NCBI GenBank assembly: GCA_036023115.1
Contig: JAYKKT010000055.1
Span: forward strand, 12,648,501-12,712,500
DNA length: 64,000 nt
From: Brasenia schreberi
Taxonomy: Eukaryota; Streptophyta; Magnoliopsida; Nymphaeales; Cabombaceae
Reading direction: 5' to 3'
Numbering within the stretch: position 1 is the stretch's first letter; each line of letters starts with the position of its first letter. This document shows, in pieces, positions 1 through 10,825 of this stretch. The notes under the pieces are model-generated. The model was not told the origin of the DNA. It searched no databases and saw only the letters and a list, made by a program, of their open reading frames with translations. The translations under genes and the position numbers were made by a program.

Positions 1-2690
1 GGACCATATATATCCAAATCCCAATCCAAATCTATGTGTGGATTTCGATTTGGATCCAGAGATCCAATCCAATATCCACATCCATGGCCCACATCACCTT
101 CTCATAAATGGAGGTGGGGCCCACTTGAAATTCATGTGGAATTATGGGCATGAGAGAGAATGGGGAGGATAAGATTTGAGGGTAATTGTAATTAAGCTTG
201 ACTTGTGTGTCAAGTTTGGGGTTAATCATGTGGGTTAGTCTGATTAGTGCGGGTTTAAGCTTGTATTAGCCAAAACCTAACCTAGGGCTGCACAAACATG
301 ATGCAATAAGGTCTATGGGTTATGCAAAGGGAGCTCCCTAACCCAATCCTAAGCCAAAACCCCTAATCCTAACCTTTTACACTAATCCCGGCCTAATCCT
401 AGCCTAATCACCTAACCCACCTCCCTAATCCTTCCCTAAACCAAGCCTAATTCCCTTAATCCTAACCTAATCCTAGCCTAATCACCTAACCCACCTCACT
501 AAACCTCACCCCAAAACCAACCCACCTAGCTAAGCCCTAAACCCCTAAACCACCCCACCTAAACCTAGCACACCATATCCCTAAAACCCCTTAAAGCAAA
601 ATATCTGGCCCCTCCTCAAAACCAGCCCACCTTATCACCACACCACCACCACCTAAATCACCTTACCACCCTCCAAAAACCAGCCCCAACCGCCCTTCAA
701 AAAGCTATATAACCCCCCCCCTAGTGGGCGGGTTTTTCAGCTTTTCCCATCTTGGCCAATCCAATCCCTTCCAGCCCTTGGCCCAGCCGAACCTTCCACC
801 TTGCTCCCTTCTTCCACCTGCACCACCACTACCCCCGGCCAGCTCCACCTCGCACCACCACTTCCATCCGGCCTGTTCCACTCCACGTCGCCACCACTTC
901 CATCCGACTGAACTCCATCCACCCAAATCACCCTGCTGCCCTCCTTGGACACCAACTCCCTTCATCCATCCGGTTAGTATCTCAACCCAACTTCATCTCC
1001 TCTTCGCTCCCCCTCCACTCTCAACCACCCATACCACCACCACTTAGCATCCTCCTTTGCCAACCGCCACCCTTACCCATTCGGCCAGACCTAACCCCTT
1101 ATACCACCCGACTCTCTACCTTTACCTAGTGACACCCGGCCACCCTATCTTGCTCCCTAAGACCTGCCCCCTCCACTCTTAGTCACCCATTAACCCCACC
1201 TTCCACAGCACCCTAGCTAGTTCCCTCACCATTCCCTACACATTCCCTAGCTATCCTACCCGGCCACCATTTAAACTACCCTAGTCGGCCACCCCCAGCC
1301 GACTGCACCCAAGTCACCCGACAGCCATACTTTTTCCCTTAGGCATTCCCTTTAGGCTCCCCTTTAGTGCCACCTTCCCTAGCACCAACCCTATCCTTTA
1401 GTGACCCTCCTTAAACATCTTATCCCTAGACGTCACGGCAGCACCCCCCTAGCAGCCGGCAAGCACCAAGGCGCCTCACCCGTGCTCCCTTGTCACCCGA
1501 CCACACATCCTTGCTGTGCCACTCCGAGGAGCTCCCTCTTGCAGCCCAAGGCAAAGCCAAGCCTACGCTCAAGCAAGTCACCAACGGACCAGCTATAAGT
1601 AAGTGCCTAACTCGGTCCTTAGTTGTAGACTTGCTTAAATTAAATTAAATTTGATATGGGTTTGTAATAATGGAGCATTGTCTCCCCCCGCTTGTAATAA
1701 CGTGGCTTGGCACACCCACACACACGTGCACTTGAGCCTACCTCGCTCTTAGTTGTGCACGATTTTGAACACACACGGGCCTAATCAGCCCTTTAAATAT
1801 AAGTTTATGTATATACTTTAAGTTGCGTAGGGTTTTGCTTGAGTTGGGTGTGTTGTCTTTAAATTCTCGCACTCACACACATTGAGCTTCCGCTCTTATT
1901 TGCAAGACCCAAGTAAGGGCCGTGTTATACTATCCTTGGGTTTAATTTCATGTCGTGTGTGTAGTACTTCGATTCTAGCACTCACACACATTGAGCTTTC
2001 GCTCTTACTCCCAAGACCTTAGTTAAGGCCATATTGCAATTTATATTTGGGTTTAATTTCATGTTGTGTGCGTAGTACTTCAATTCTAGCACTCACACAC
2101 ATTGAGCTTTCACTCTTATTCCCAAGACCTTAGTTAAGGCCATATTGCAATTTATACTTGGGTTTCATTTGAAGTCGTGTGTGTTGTCTTTACATTTTCA
2201 CACGGACCCACATTGAGCCTTCGCTCTTATTTGTAAGACCCAAGTAAGGGCCCATATATAGTATATACGTATTTCCCTTTTGGCTATGTCTTTTTAATTT
2301 GGGTTTTAAGGTTCAGCAGTGTGCGTAGTCTTTCAATATATAACACGGCACACACTTACACAATTGAGCCTTTCCGCTCTTAAGATATAGCCATATTTCC
2401 CTTTTGCAATTTCCCTTCGGCATTTTACATTACAAGTCATTTCCCTTCTGCAATTTCCATTACAAGTCATTTCCCTTCGGCATTGTCTTTTAAATTCAGG
2501 TTTTCCCTTTGGAGTTGCGTGAGTTTACATTGCATATACGCCATACCACGAGTTAGGACGCATATTGCATCAAGGCAAACCCCATACTCCCGCTTAAAGT
2601 CGCCACATTTTAGTGGAGTGTTCATAACACACACCTAGGTGGCCTGAAAATGGATAAAAAGAAAGACTTAGGCACATGCAAATCCACGTG
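1..2690 (+). repeat. LTR1, family I long terminal repeat, both ends missing
   Basis: The window opens inside an LTR: the first bases match the U3 motif around the GGACCATATATATCC word found in every other LTR here. It then shows the usual order: a CCTAA-rich block (about 300-600), a TATA box (706), a C-rich Pro/Ser/His-like low-complexity leader, a GTAAGT word (1599), 110-bp tandem units (about 1846-2250) and the start of the U5 region. The final roughly 250 bases present in other LTRs (hairpin, CTACA end) are missing, because the sequence jumps into gag at about 2690. It is closest to LTR7 and LTR6 (family I). The proline-rich reading frames around 724-1129 are open in several frames because the DNA is CCA/CAC rich, so I do not call genes there. 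Confidence 0.85.
706..712 (+). promoter_or_regulatory. TATA box of LTR1
   Basis: TATATAA followed by a run of C and a GGGCGGGTTTT word. The same arrangement occurs in the other complete LTRs, which supports a core promoter. Transcription start is inferred to lie about 25-30 bases downstream. Confidence 0.55.
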
Positions 2691-4539
2691 ATCTAGGTGT
2701 GGCGGGCACTTCCAAAAATTTTGAAAAGCTAGAAAACAAAAAGGAGAGAAATTTTCAAAAACCGATTGAAAAACGGGAGTACACACCGCTGGGGCAACCT
2801 GTGTCGGAGGTCCTAGACCTCCTACTTGCCCAAGGCATGATTGAACTACCCGAAATCCCCGAGGGAGTCACTTCCAAAGGGGGATATTTAAATCATTTTT
2901 GCAAGTATCATCGGCTCAAAGGCCATGATACAAAGTGTTGTTTCTCCCTTTTGAACAAAATTGAGAACTTGATAGCAGAGGGCCGGCTCCAGGTCACTGC
3001 GGAACCTGAGCCAACTCAAGCTATCTTCAAAGAACCCTTTCCCAAGCATGCCAGTAGCAGTGGGAAAGGAAAGGAGGTATGTACCCTCACCTTTTCGAAA
3101 GAACTAGCACAAAAATCTGAGTCTGGTCGACCCACTTGTGCGCCCACTCTTGTACTTTACAAGAAGCCCGCCCAAGTCGTCATCCGGGGACCACCAAGAG
3201 CTGAATCCCCGACTAAACCAGTTTTAAAACTTCAAGGTGCTCCTCAACTCGTAATTAGAGCCAATTAAGTGCGAACCATAGGTTGGTCGTGGGGGAAGTG
3301 ACTAGATCCAGGAGGATCTATCAACCCCCGCACCTACAAAGTGCTAAAAAGGTGGTCAGTCCTAGAGTTCTGCCAAAAGCAGACAATGGGAAAGTCGTCT
3401 TAAACCCTTATGATTTCAAAAACCATCTTTCAAAGATTCCTATCCACATGTCCATCCTAGAGCTTATACAAACTTTGCCTAGGCATAGACTCGTGCTAGA
3501 GAAAATTCTAGAAAGAGCTAAGGTTAGTTCGAACATAAGTCTAGAATCCCTGTCTGACCAAGTGGCATTAATAGGAGCAAAATCGCCCATCACTTTCTCG
3601 GAAGATGATGTAGATAGACCCTACGAGTCCTACAACCAGGCCCTGCATATCGAGGTGGTTCTGAACAACCACTCTCTGGACAGGTGCCTAGTCGATGGGG
3701 GAGTAGGGCTCAACATCCTTCCACTTCATGTTGCGTATCAAATCAGAGTCACCTTAACTTCTGTAAACCCAAGCCCCATCGTTATCACTGGATACGATGG
3801 GAATGCGTCTAGGGCTTTAGGATCAATCGAACTCCCGATGGAAACGGGAGGGATCACACACACGGGGGTGTTCCATGTCTTGGACATCCACCCCCATTAT
3901 AACCTGTTGTTGGGAAGGCCCTGGATACAAAGCTTGTGCGCTGTGCCATCCACCTTCCACAGGTGTGTCAAGATCCCTTTCAAGGACCAAGTCGTGATGA
4001 TCCTAGGTGAGAGTCACCCACAGCTTCAGGGGATCATAAACTCCCCTTGTTTGTCGAGTTCCCAGGCCCATGAGGCTAACCTGGGGCAGACCCTGGTCGA
4101 GCCACCAAGGCTCATGTTAAACAACCCTAGGAAGGTTGTGTATATGAAGGGGCCGCCCAAAGCAGGCCCCCTCCCAATCCTAACCCTTCTAGGAAGACCC
4201 AAGCATCCCCTATTTCCAAAACCCCTGGACAAGAAGCCATACGAGCACGATATGGACGACAACAAGTTCCAGGACCACGATCTATATCAAAATTTTTAAA
4301 AAAACAAAAAATCGTGGAACATGTTGTTGAATATGGGCTACACGCCCTACAAAAGTTTAGGGGCACAAAACCAGGGTCTCCTAGAGCCCATCCTTCCTAG
4401 GGCCAACCCAAGCCGATACGAGATCGGCTATACTCCCAAAATACCGCTAGAGCCACCCCCTGTGACCACCTGGGTCAAGGGTGCCCTGGAACCTACCCTA
4501 GAAGAGACCTACGATTTAGACCTCTTATTTCGAGTCTAA
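2690..4539 (+). pseudogene. gag-pro: gag C-terminal part and protease, fragment A (family I)
   Basis: This is the C-terminal half of gag plus the aspartic protease of a Tat-type Ty3/gypsy element. It begins at the LTR1 junction, so the gag N-terminus and Retrotrans_gag core are gone. A zinc-knuckle variant CX2HX4HX4C (FCKYHRLKGHDTKCC) lies at about 2903-2944. A one-base loss near 3264 relative to B gives a TAA at 3266-3268 and shifts the frame. The rest continues from 3283 with a 9-codon in-frame loss near 3358. The protease shows LVDGGVGLNILP (about 3690-3722) and the distal LLLGRPW motif (near 3908). A second TAA is at 4297-4299, and the reading resumes to the TAA at 4537-4539 that closes gag-pro in this family. 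It pairs with pol at 4565. It is clearly non-functional, and its sequence is closer to B than to C or D. Confidence 0.85.
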
Positions 4540-4544
4540 CCAGT

Positions 4545-4567
4545 AGTGTTTTCCCTTTGTAGGTATG
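4545..4567 (+). promoter_or_regulatory. splice-acceptor-like tract before pol (A)
   Basis: After the gag-pro stop (4537-4539) comes a pyrimidine tract TTTTCCCTTTGTAG ending in AG at 4561-4562, then ATGATG at 4565 opening the pol frame, which here is not the gag-pro frame. The same tract occurs in B, C and D. Its use as a 3' splice site is inference: internal splicing is known for Ogre elements of the Tat lineage. Confidence 0.35.
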
Positions 4568-5325
4568 ATGGAAGATCCCTTTCATAAAAATACAAAAACA
4601 TTTGGAAAACTTAAAATCAAAAAAATCAAAAAAGAGGAAAAACCAAAAACAATGGAAAAACAAAAACTCGAAAATAGAGTGGTTTGTATAGTTCCTAAGG
4701 TTCTTGTTTTACATAAACCCAAAAAAATCGAAAATCTACAAAATACCAAAAAGATTTTGTATATAGCTGCTCCTGGTAGGACTTTGGAAAAAGATTTCGA
4801 AAGGAACGTCGTCTGCATAGCCAGACCAAAAATTTTGAAATCGATTGAAAACCCAAGTACAAAACTAGGTCTTTTAAAAACTCACGCATCAAATTCCCTC
4901 GGGTCTATAACCCACGAGAATGATCGAAGCCCAGAAGTGGATCCCCTTAAGGAAGATCCCACTTCTGAGCTCCCAGAATTTTATAAAATTCTCGATTTTG
5001 AAAGACCTTCCAATTCAGTAGGAGGAGATTTCGTAGAGGTGAACCTAGGGAATGATTCCAACCCCAAAACCATCAAGATAGGCACATGTTTGCATGAACA
5101 TGAAAGATCATCATTCATTGCATTTCTACGAACCTATTTAGATGTGTTTGCATGGCCGTATGAAGGCATGTCGGGCATAGACCCCAGTATTATCGAACAT
5201 CGTCTTCCCTTAGATGCGGATGTAAAACCCATAAAGCAGAAGCTTAGGAAAATACACCCGAATATACACACGCAAGTCAAAGAGGGTTTAGAAAATCTGT
5301 TAAAAGCCGGATTTATAAAACCCGT
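4565..5325 (+). pseudogene. pol: pol N-terminal fragment (pre-RT), fragment A
   Basis: This is an open frame of about 253 residues. It starts with a lysine-rich stretch (MEDPF..., then repeated K/E), continues through the conserved Tat pre-RT segment (FLRTYLDVFAWPYEGMSGIDP, then HRLPLDADVKPIKQKLRKIHP), and ends within the first RT block at GFIKPV, where the element is cut. The RT palm, both RNase H domains and integrase are absent. The start ATGATG lies directly after the acceptor-like tract and is in another frame from gag-pro, as in B. The right edge at about 5325 abuts DNA that matches nothing else in the window. Confidence 0.85.
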
Positions 5326-5575
5326 CTAAATAAAGAAAAACTAAGAGAGAGAAAAGAATCGAAAATCATAATTTTTGGCCTAGACAGTCGAAAAGCAAAT
5401 CAGTCAAACAAAAACAAATACAGAACCAGAAGAGAAAGGCCCTAGCAGCTACAGAATAGGTAGAGGATAAACTTCGGTAACCAGAAGGCCAACCAAAAGC
5501 AAAGACTCTAGCGGCCTAAGGCCAATTAGAAGGGAAAGACCTCGCAGCCAAAAGCTAACCAAAAGAAAAATTAAG
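5326..5575. other. unexplained filler between two retrotransposon breaks
   Basis: About 250 bases of A-rich, purine-rich DNA with no convincing open frame and no match to any LTR or internal region in this window. It contains loosely repeated words (for example AAAGACTCTAGCGGCC and AAAGACCTCGCAGCC, each followed by CAAAAG-like text), which suggests a degenerate short tandem structure. It joins truncated pol on the left and a truncated LTR on the right, as expected for filler captured during break repair or the remnant of another repeat. Confidence 0.5.
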
Positions 5576-6370
5576 GTACTGTTTCAAACCCAGCTCGAAG
5601 GAGTCAGAGTTCAGTTTGGATTGGATCTGGACCATATATATCCAGATCCCAATCCAAACCCATATATGGATTTAGATTTGGATTTGGATCCAAAGATCCA
5701 ATCCAATATCCATATCCATGGCCCACACCACCTTCTCATAAATGGAGGTGGGGCCCACTTGAAATTCACGTGGGATCATGGGCATGAGAGAGAGTGGGGA
5801 TGAAAAATATCAAGAGGGTTGTAATTAAGCTTGACTTGTGTGTCAAGTTTGGGGTTAATCATGTGGGTTAGCCTAATTGAGTGGGTTTAAGCTTGTAATT
5901 AGCTAAAACCTAACCTAGGGCTGCACCAACATGAGGTGGCTAAGGTCTATGGGCCATGCAAAGGGAGCTCCTTCACCTAAACCTAACCCAAAACACCTAA
6001 TCCAAGCCTACCCCCCTAATTCACCCCTAATCTGAGCCTAATCACCTAACCCACTTCCCTAATCCCAGCCTAATCCCAACCTAATCACCTAACCCACTTC
6101 CCTAATCCTTCCCTAAAACTAGGTTAATTCCCCTAATCCTAGCCTAAACCTAGCCTAATCACCTAACCTAGCTCACTAAACCTCCCCCTAAAACCCAACC
6201 ACCTAACCTAGCCCTAAACCCCTAAACCACCCCTAGCCCACAATCTACCCAAACCCCTAGTTTTCAAAATATCTGGCCCAACCCTTTCCAGCCCACCTTA
6301 TCTACATACCACCCTCCCTAAACCACCTAACCACTACCCCAAGCCCAAACCTAACCGACCTACCCATCCC

Positions 6371-6378
6371 TATTTAAA
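6371..6378 (+). promoter_or_regulatory. TATA-like box of LTR2
   Basis: TATTTAAA, followed by a C run and GGGGGCGGGTTTT, in the same position relative to the CCTAA block as in the other LTRs. The C run and the following G run can pair into a short hairpin. Confidence 0.45.
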
Positions 6379-7329
6379 CCCCCCCCCTTGGGGGCGGGTT
6401 TTAAAAAAGCTAGCAGCCCTCACCAATCCCAACCGGGCCCTCTCTTTCCCCCATTTCCACACCCAGCCGAATCTGCCCCAGCTGCTCCACCTGCGCCGCC
6501 TGCACCACCACCATCCCTCCATCCCACCACCGCTTGCACCACCATCTCCACCATCTCCCGGCCGAGCTTCACAGCCTGCCCATCTTCCTCCTAGCCGGGT
6601 ACCACCTTCTCCCCATTCGGTAAGTACCCCCCCCCCCACTCTACCTAGCTCCTTCTCTACTCCCTCTCCACTCCTAGCCACCCACCATACCGCCACCTTA
6701 CCTACACATCAGCCCTTTGCCGCCATCATTCTCCCTTAGCCGAACCTATCACAACCTAAACCACCGGCCACTACCTAACTACCCCAACTACCACCGGCCA
6801 GCCATTTCTTCTCCCCTAAGACTCCCATTCGGCCTTCCCTTAAACTCCCCTTAGGTTCATATTCCCTAACACTCTATACTCTCCATTCGTGACCCTACAC
6901 ACTTACTTGGCCCAGCCCTTTGATCGCCCACATCAAGGCGACACCCATTTGCAGCCGGCCACCTTCGAGGCGCCTATCCCGCGCCCCACTTGCAGCCGGC
7001 CAGCACCCTTGGTCACCCACCCTCGCGGAGCTCCCGTTTGCATCCCAAGGCGAAGGCCAAGCCCACTCTCAAGCAAGGCCTCTACGGACCAGCTACTCGT
7101 AAGTGCCTAAACTCGGTCTTTAGTTGTATACTTGCTTGAGATTCAATTTGATACGGGGTTGTAATAACGGAGCATAGTCTCCCCCCGCTTGTAATAACGT
7201 GGCTTGGCACACCCACACACGTGCACTCTCTTAGTCGTGCACGATTTTGAACACACACGGGCCTAATCAGCCCCTAATACATAAGTATATATATTTTCAT
7301 TTTCGAAGGGTTTTGCTTAAGTTGGGTGC

Positions 7330-7960
7330 GTTGTCTTTCAATTCAAGCACTCACACACATTGAGCTTTCGCTCTTATTTGAAAGACCCAAGTAAGGGCCG
7401 ACCTATACTATTTGGGTTTTATTTCATGTCATGTGAGTAAGTCTTTCAATTCAAGCACTCTCACACACATTGAGCTTTCGCTCTTATTTGAAAGACCCAA
7501 GTAAGGGCCGACCTATACTATTTGGGTTTTATTTCATGTCGTGTGAGTAAGTCTTTCAATTCAAGCACTCTCACACACATTGAGCTTTCGCTCTTATTTG
7601 AAAGACCCAAGTAAGGGCCGACCTATACTATTTGGGTTTCATTTCATGTCGTGTGAGTAAGTCTTTCAATTCAAGCACTCTCACACACATTGAGCTTTCG
7701 CTCTTATTTGAAAGACCTAAGTAAGGGCCGACCTATACTATTTGGGTTTCATTTCATGTCGTGTGTGTAAGTCTTTCAATTCAAGCACTCTCACACACAT
7801 TGAGCCTTCGCTCTTATTCCCAAGACCTTAGTCAAGGCCATACTGCAATTTATATTTGGGTTTAATTTCCTTTCGTGTGTGTAAGTCTTTCAATTCTAGC
7901 ACGCACCCACATTGAGCCTTCGCTCTTATTTGCAAGACCCGAGTAAGGGCTCATATACAT
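7330..7960 (+). repeat. 110-bp minisatellite in LTR2 (about 6 units)
   Basis: The word TGAGCTTTCG or TGAGCCTTCG recurs at 7361, 7471, 7581, 7691, 7801 and 7913, a period of 110 (last interval 112). Each standard unit contains GTCTTTCAA ... TTGAAAGAC and ACCCAA ... TTGGGT inverted pairs, so each unit could fold into two hairpins. The two last units are diverged variants. Homologous arrays lie in all LTRs, with differing unit counts. Confidence 0.9.
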
Positions 7961-7991
7961 AATCTATATACATATCTCCCTTCGGTTATTT

Positions 7992-8423
7992 CCCTTCGGT
8001 TATTTCCCTTCAGTTATTTCCCTTCAGTATTGTCTTTACATTTTGGGTTTTCCCTTTGGAGTAGCGTGAGTTTGCATTGCATCTACGCCATACCACGAGG
8101 TAGGACGCATATTGCATCAAAGCAAGCCCCGCTCGAATTCGCCCACGTAGTGGAGTGTTCATAACACACAAATTAGGTGGCCCGAAAAGGGATAAAAGAA
8201 AAGACTTCCCTTCAGCTATTTCCCTTCAGTTATTTCCCTTCAGTATTGTCTTTACATTTCGGGTTTTCCCTTTGGAGTAGCATGAGTTTGCATTGCATCT
8301 ACGCCATACCACGAGGTAGGATGCATATTGCATCAAAGCAAGCCCCGCTCGAATTCGCCCATGTAGTGGAGTGTTCATAACACACAAATTAGGTGGCCCG
8401 AAAAGGGATAAAAGAAAAGACTT
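7992..8423 (+). repeat. 216-bp tandem duplication inside LTR2
   Basis: 7992-8207 and 8208-8423 are near-identical direct copies (offset exactly 216), each running from the CCCTTCGG/CCCTTCAG short repeats to AAAGACTT. The break follows AAGACTT and restarts at CCCTTCAG. Only LTR2 carries it, so it arose after this LTR was formed. Confidence 0.92.
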
Positions 8424-8756
8424 AGGCACATGCAAATCCACATGATCTAAAACATGCAATCGCATTTTAAAGACCCGAAATAGACACCTCGAACCGCTTC
8501 ATAGACTTTCTCTCCAAAACTCGATTTTTGCAAAGCGTACAGACTGACCCTTGCGCATCGGTGCAAGAAGGTCTGCGACGACAAGAGCTTACTTGCTCAC
8601 AGTCGCCACGTTTAGAAGTCAGTGTTAAAAATATCTTCGCTAGCTTAAGTAAGCTAGCTGGCACTTCCTGTTTGCATAGATAGGCCTTAGACACACGAGA
8701 GGATCCGCTCCGAGCCCTGAAAAAGGCAAAGAGTAGGGGATTTTCGCGCGTCTACA

Positions 8757-8765
8757 AGGGGCATC
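8757..8765 (+). other. 9-base internal remnant between LTR2 and LTR3
   Basis: AGGGGCATC is identical to the last 9 bases before the 3' LTR of C (24543-24551) and D (minus strand, 40417-40425). It is therefore the end of an internal region (polypurine tract plus CATC). The rest of the interior has been deleted, leaving 5' LTR, 9 bases, 3' LTR. Confidence 0.8.
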
Positions 8766-9960
8766 TGTAAACACCCCGAAATCTCACGAATTTCTTAAAA
8801 CAAACCTAGTTTTGTACAAGCAGCCCTAAAGGGCCATTTTTTAGTCTGGAAACCCAGGAGCCTTCCAGACAACCCTGTATATATGTTTTAAACTTCATAT
8901 TTCAAAAATATATAATATGGCTTTTGAAAACCTTTTAAAACACGTTTTTGAAACCCCAAAGCAGCTTGGCCTAATCAAGACAGGACCAACGAAGTCAAAA
9001 AGAGCCCGGAACCGGAGCACATGTCAAGCCTGACATAGCAACTCTCGTATCACATCCATACCCCCAGGATCTCGAACGTCCAAGACCCTGTTCTTATCAA
9101 AATGTCATTTGAAGTCATCTCCGGAAGGCAGAAACGGAGGCGGACGACCATGTTGGCGAAGACCCAACGCAGACGGAGTACTGATGCTGTCAGACCCAGC
9201 ACAAATCGTCCGTTTCGAACCCAGCTCGAATGAGTCAGAGTTCAGTTTGGATTGGATCAGGACCATATATATCTAGATCCCAATCCAAACCCATGTGTGG
9301 AATTGGATTTGGATTTGGATCCAGAGATCCAATCCAATATCCATATCCATGGCCCACACCACCTTCTCATAAATGGAGGTGGGGCCCACTTGAAATTCAC
9401 GTGGGATCATGGGCATGAGAGAGAGTGGGGATGGATAATATCAAGAGTGTTATAATTAAGCTTGACTTGTGTGTCAAGTTTGGGGTTAATCATGTGGGTT
9501 AGCCTAATTGAGTGGGTTTAAGCTTGTAATTAGCCAAAACCTAACCTAGGGCTGCACCAACATGAGGTGGTTAAGGTCTATGGGCCATGCAAAGGGATCT
9601 CCTTCACCTAAACCTAACCCAAAACACCTAATCCTAGCCTACCACCCTAATCCACCCCTAATCTGAGCCTAATCACCTAACCCACTTCCCTAATCCTTCC
9701 CTAAACCTAGGTTAATTTCCCTAAACCTAGCCTAAACCTAGCCTAATCACCTAACCTAGCTCACTAAACCTCACCCTAAAACCCAACCACCTAACCTAGC
9801 CCTAAACCCCTAAACCACCCCTAGCCCACAATCTACCCAAACCACTAGTTTTTAAAATATCTGGCCCTACCCTTTCCAGCCCACCTTATCTTCATACCAC
9901 CCTACCTAAACCACCTAACCACTACCCCAAACCCAACCCTAACCGACCTACCCAACTCCT

Positions 9961-9968
9961 TATATAAA
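9961..9968 (+). promoter_or_regulatory. TATA box of LTR3
   Basis: TATATAAA before a C run and CTTGGGGCAGGTTTT, the standard core-promoter context of these LTRs. Confidence 0.55.
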
Positions 9969-10825
9969 CCCCCCCCCTTGGGGCAGGTTTTCCTAGCTAG
10001 AATCGCCTTCCCAAAGCCCAGCCGAGCCCCCACTTCCCAGCCCAGCCGAACCTACTCCACCTGCTCCGCCTGCACCACCACCATCCCTCCATCCCACCAC
10101 CACTTGCACCGCCATCTCCACCACCTCCCGGCCAAGCCTCACTACCTGCCCAGCTTCTTTCAAGCCGAGCGCCATCTTCATTCCATTCGGTTAGTACCCC
10201 TTACTTCGTCTCACCTTCTCTACTCCCTCTCCACTCTCAGCCACCTAAACCCTACCACAACACCCTACCACCAGCCATTCCCCTTTGCTGCCACCCTTCT
10301 CACTCAGCCGAACCTAGTCATCCTAGCAGCCCGCTACCACCACATTCCCCTAGGACTCCCATTCGGCCTGCCCTTAAACTCCCCTTAGGTCCATATTCCC
10401 TAACACTCTATACTCTCCATTCGTGACCCTACCTACATACTTGGCCCAACCCCTTTAATTTTCCACATCAAGGCGAACACCCACTTGCAGCCGGCCAACA
10501 CCCTTTGTCATTCACCCTCGCGGAGCTCCCGTTTGCAGCCCAAGGCGAAGGCCAAGCCCACGCTAAAGCAAGGCCTCTACGGACCAGCTACTCGTAAGTG
10601 CCTAAACCCGGTCTTTAGTTGTATACATGCTTGAGATTCAATTTGATACAGGGTTGTAATAACGGAGCATAGTCTCCCCCCGCTTGTAATAACGTGGCTT
10701 GGCACACCCACACACGTGCACTCTCTTAGTTGTGCACAATTTTGAACACACACGGGCCTAATTAGCCCCTAATACATAAGTATATATATATAATTTCATT
10801 TTCGAAGGGTTTTTGCTTAAGTTGG

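Larger units (their letters stand above)
5576..8756 (+). repeat. LTR2, family II, 5' truncated
   Basis: The LTR begins at GTACTG in mid-U3. About 29 bases between two CTG words are then missing compared with LTR3, after which it is collinear to the terminal CTACA at 8756. It contains a CCTAA-rich block (about 5940-6250), a TATA-like TATTTAAA (6371), 110-bp tandem units (7330-7960), a 216-bp tandem duplication (7992-8423) and the U5 hairpin region. The first roughly 400 bases of U3, including TGTAAACA, are absent. It is followed by 9 bases and then a complete LTR3 in the same orientation. Confidence 0.88.

Noticed and set aside
360..560. Telomere or interstitial telomeric repeat
   Set aside because: Words are CCTAATCC, CCTAGCC and similar, with few exact CCCTAAA runs, and the block is a standard part of each LTR.
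724..1129. Proline/serine/histidine-rich open frames in the LTR leader (also near 6388, 14891, 25846, 51888, 55210, 61913)
   Set aside because: They are open in two or three frames at once because the DNA is CCA/CAC/TCC low complexity, lack recognisable domains and differ between families. No coding claim is justified.
7330..7960. Regularly spaced repeats resembling a CRISPR array
   Set aside because: The 110-base units are fully repetitive with no unique spacers, sit inside plant LTRs and recur in all LTRs. This is a minisatellite.
8226..8694. Minus-strand frames in U5 (also near 11387, 16417, 27413, and plus-strand near 37210, 48465)
   Set aside because: They are similar only because they are the same LTR segment repeated. 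They run antisense to the element, have no domain, and their ends vary between copies.
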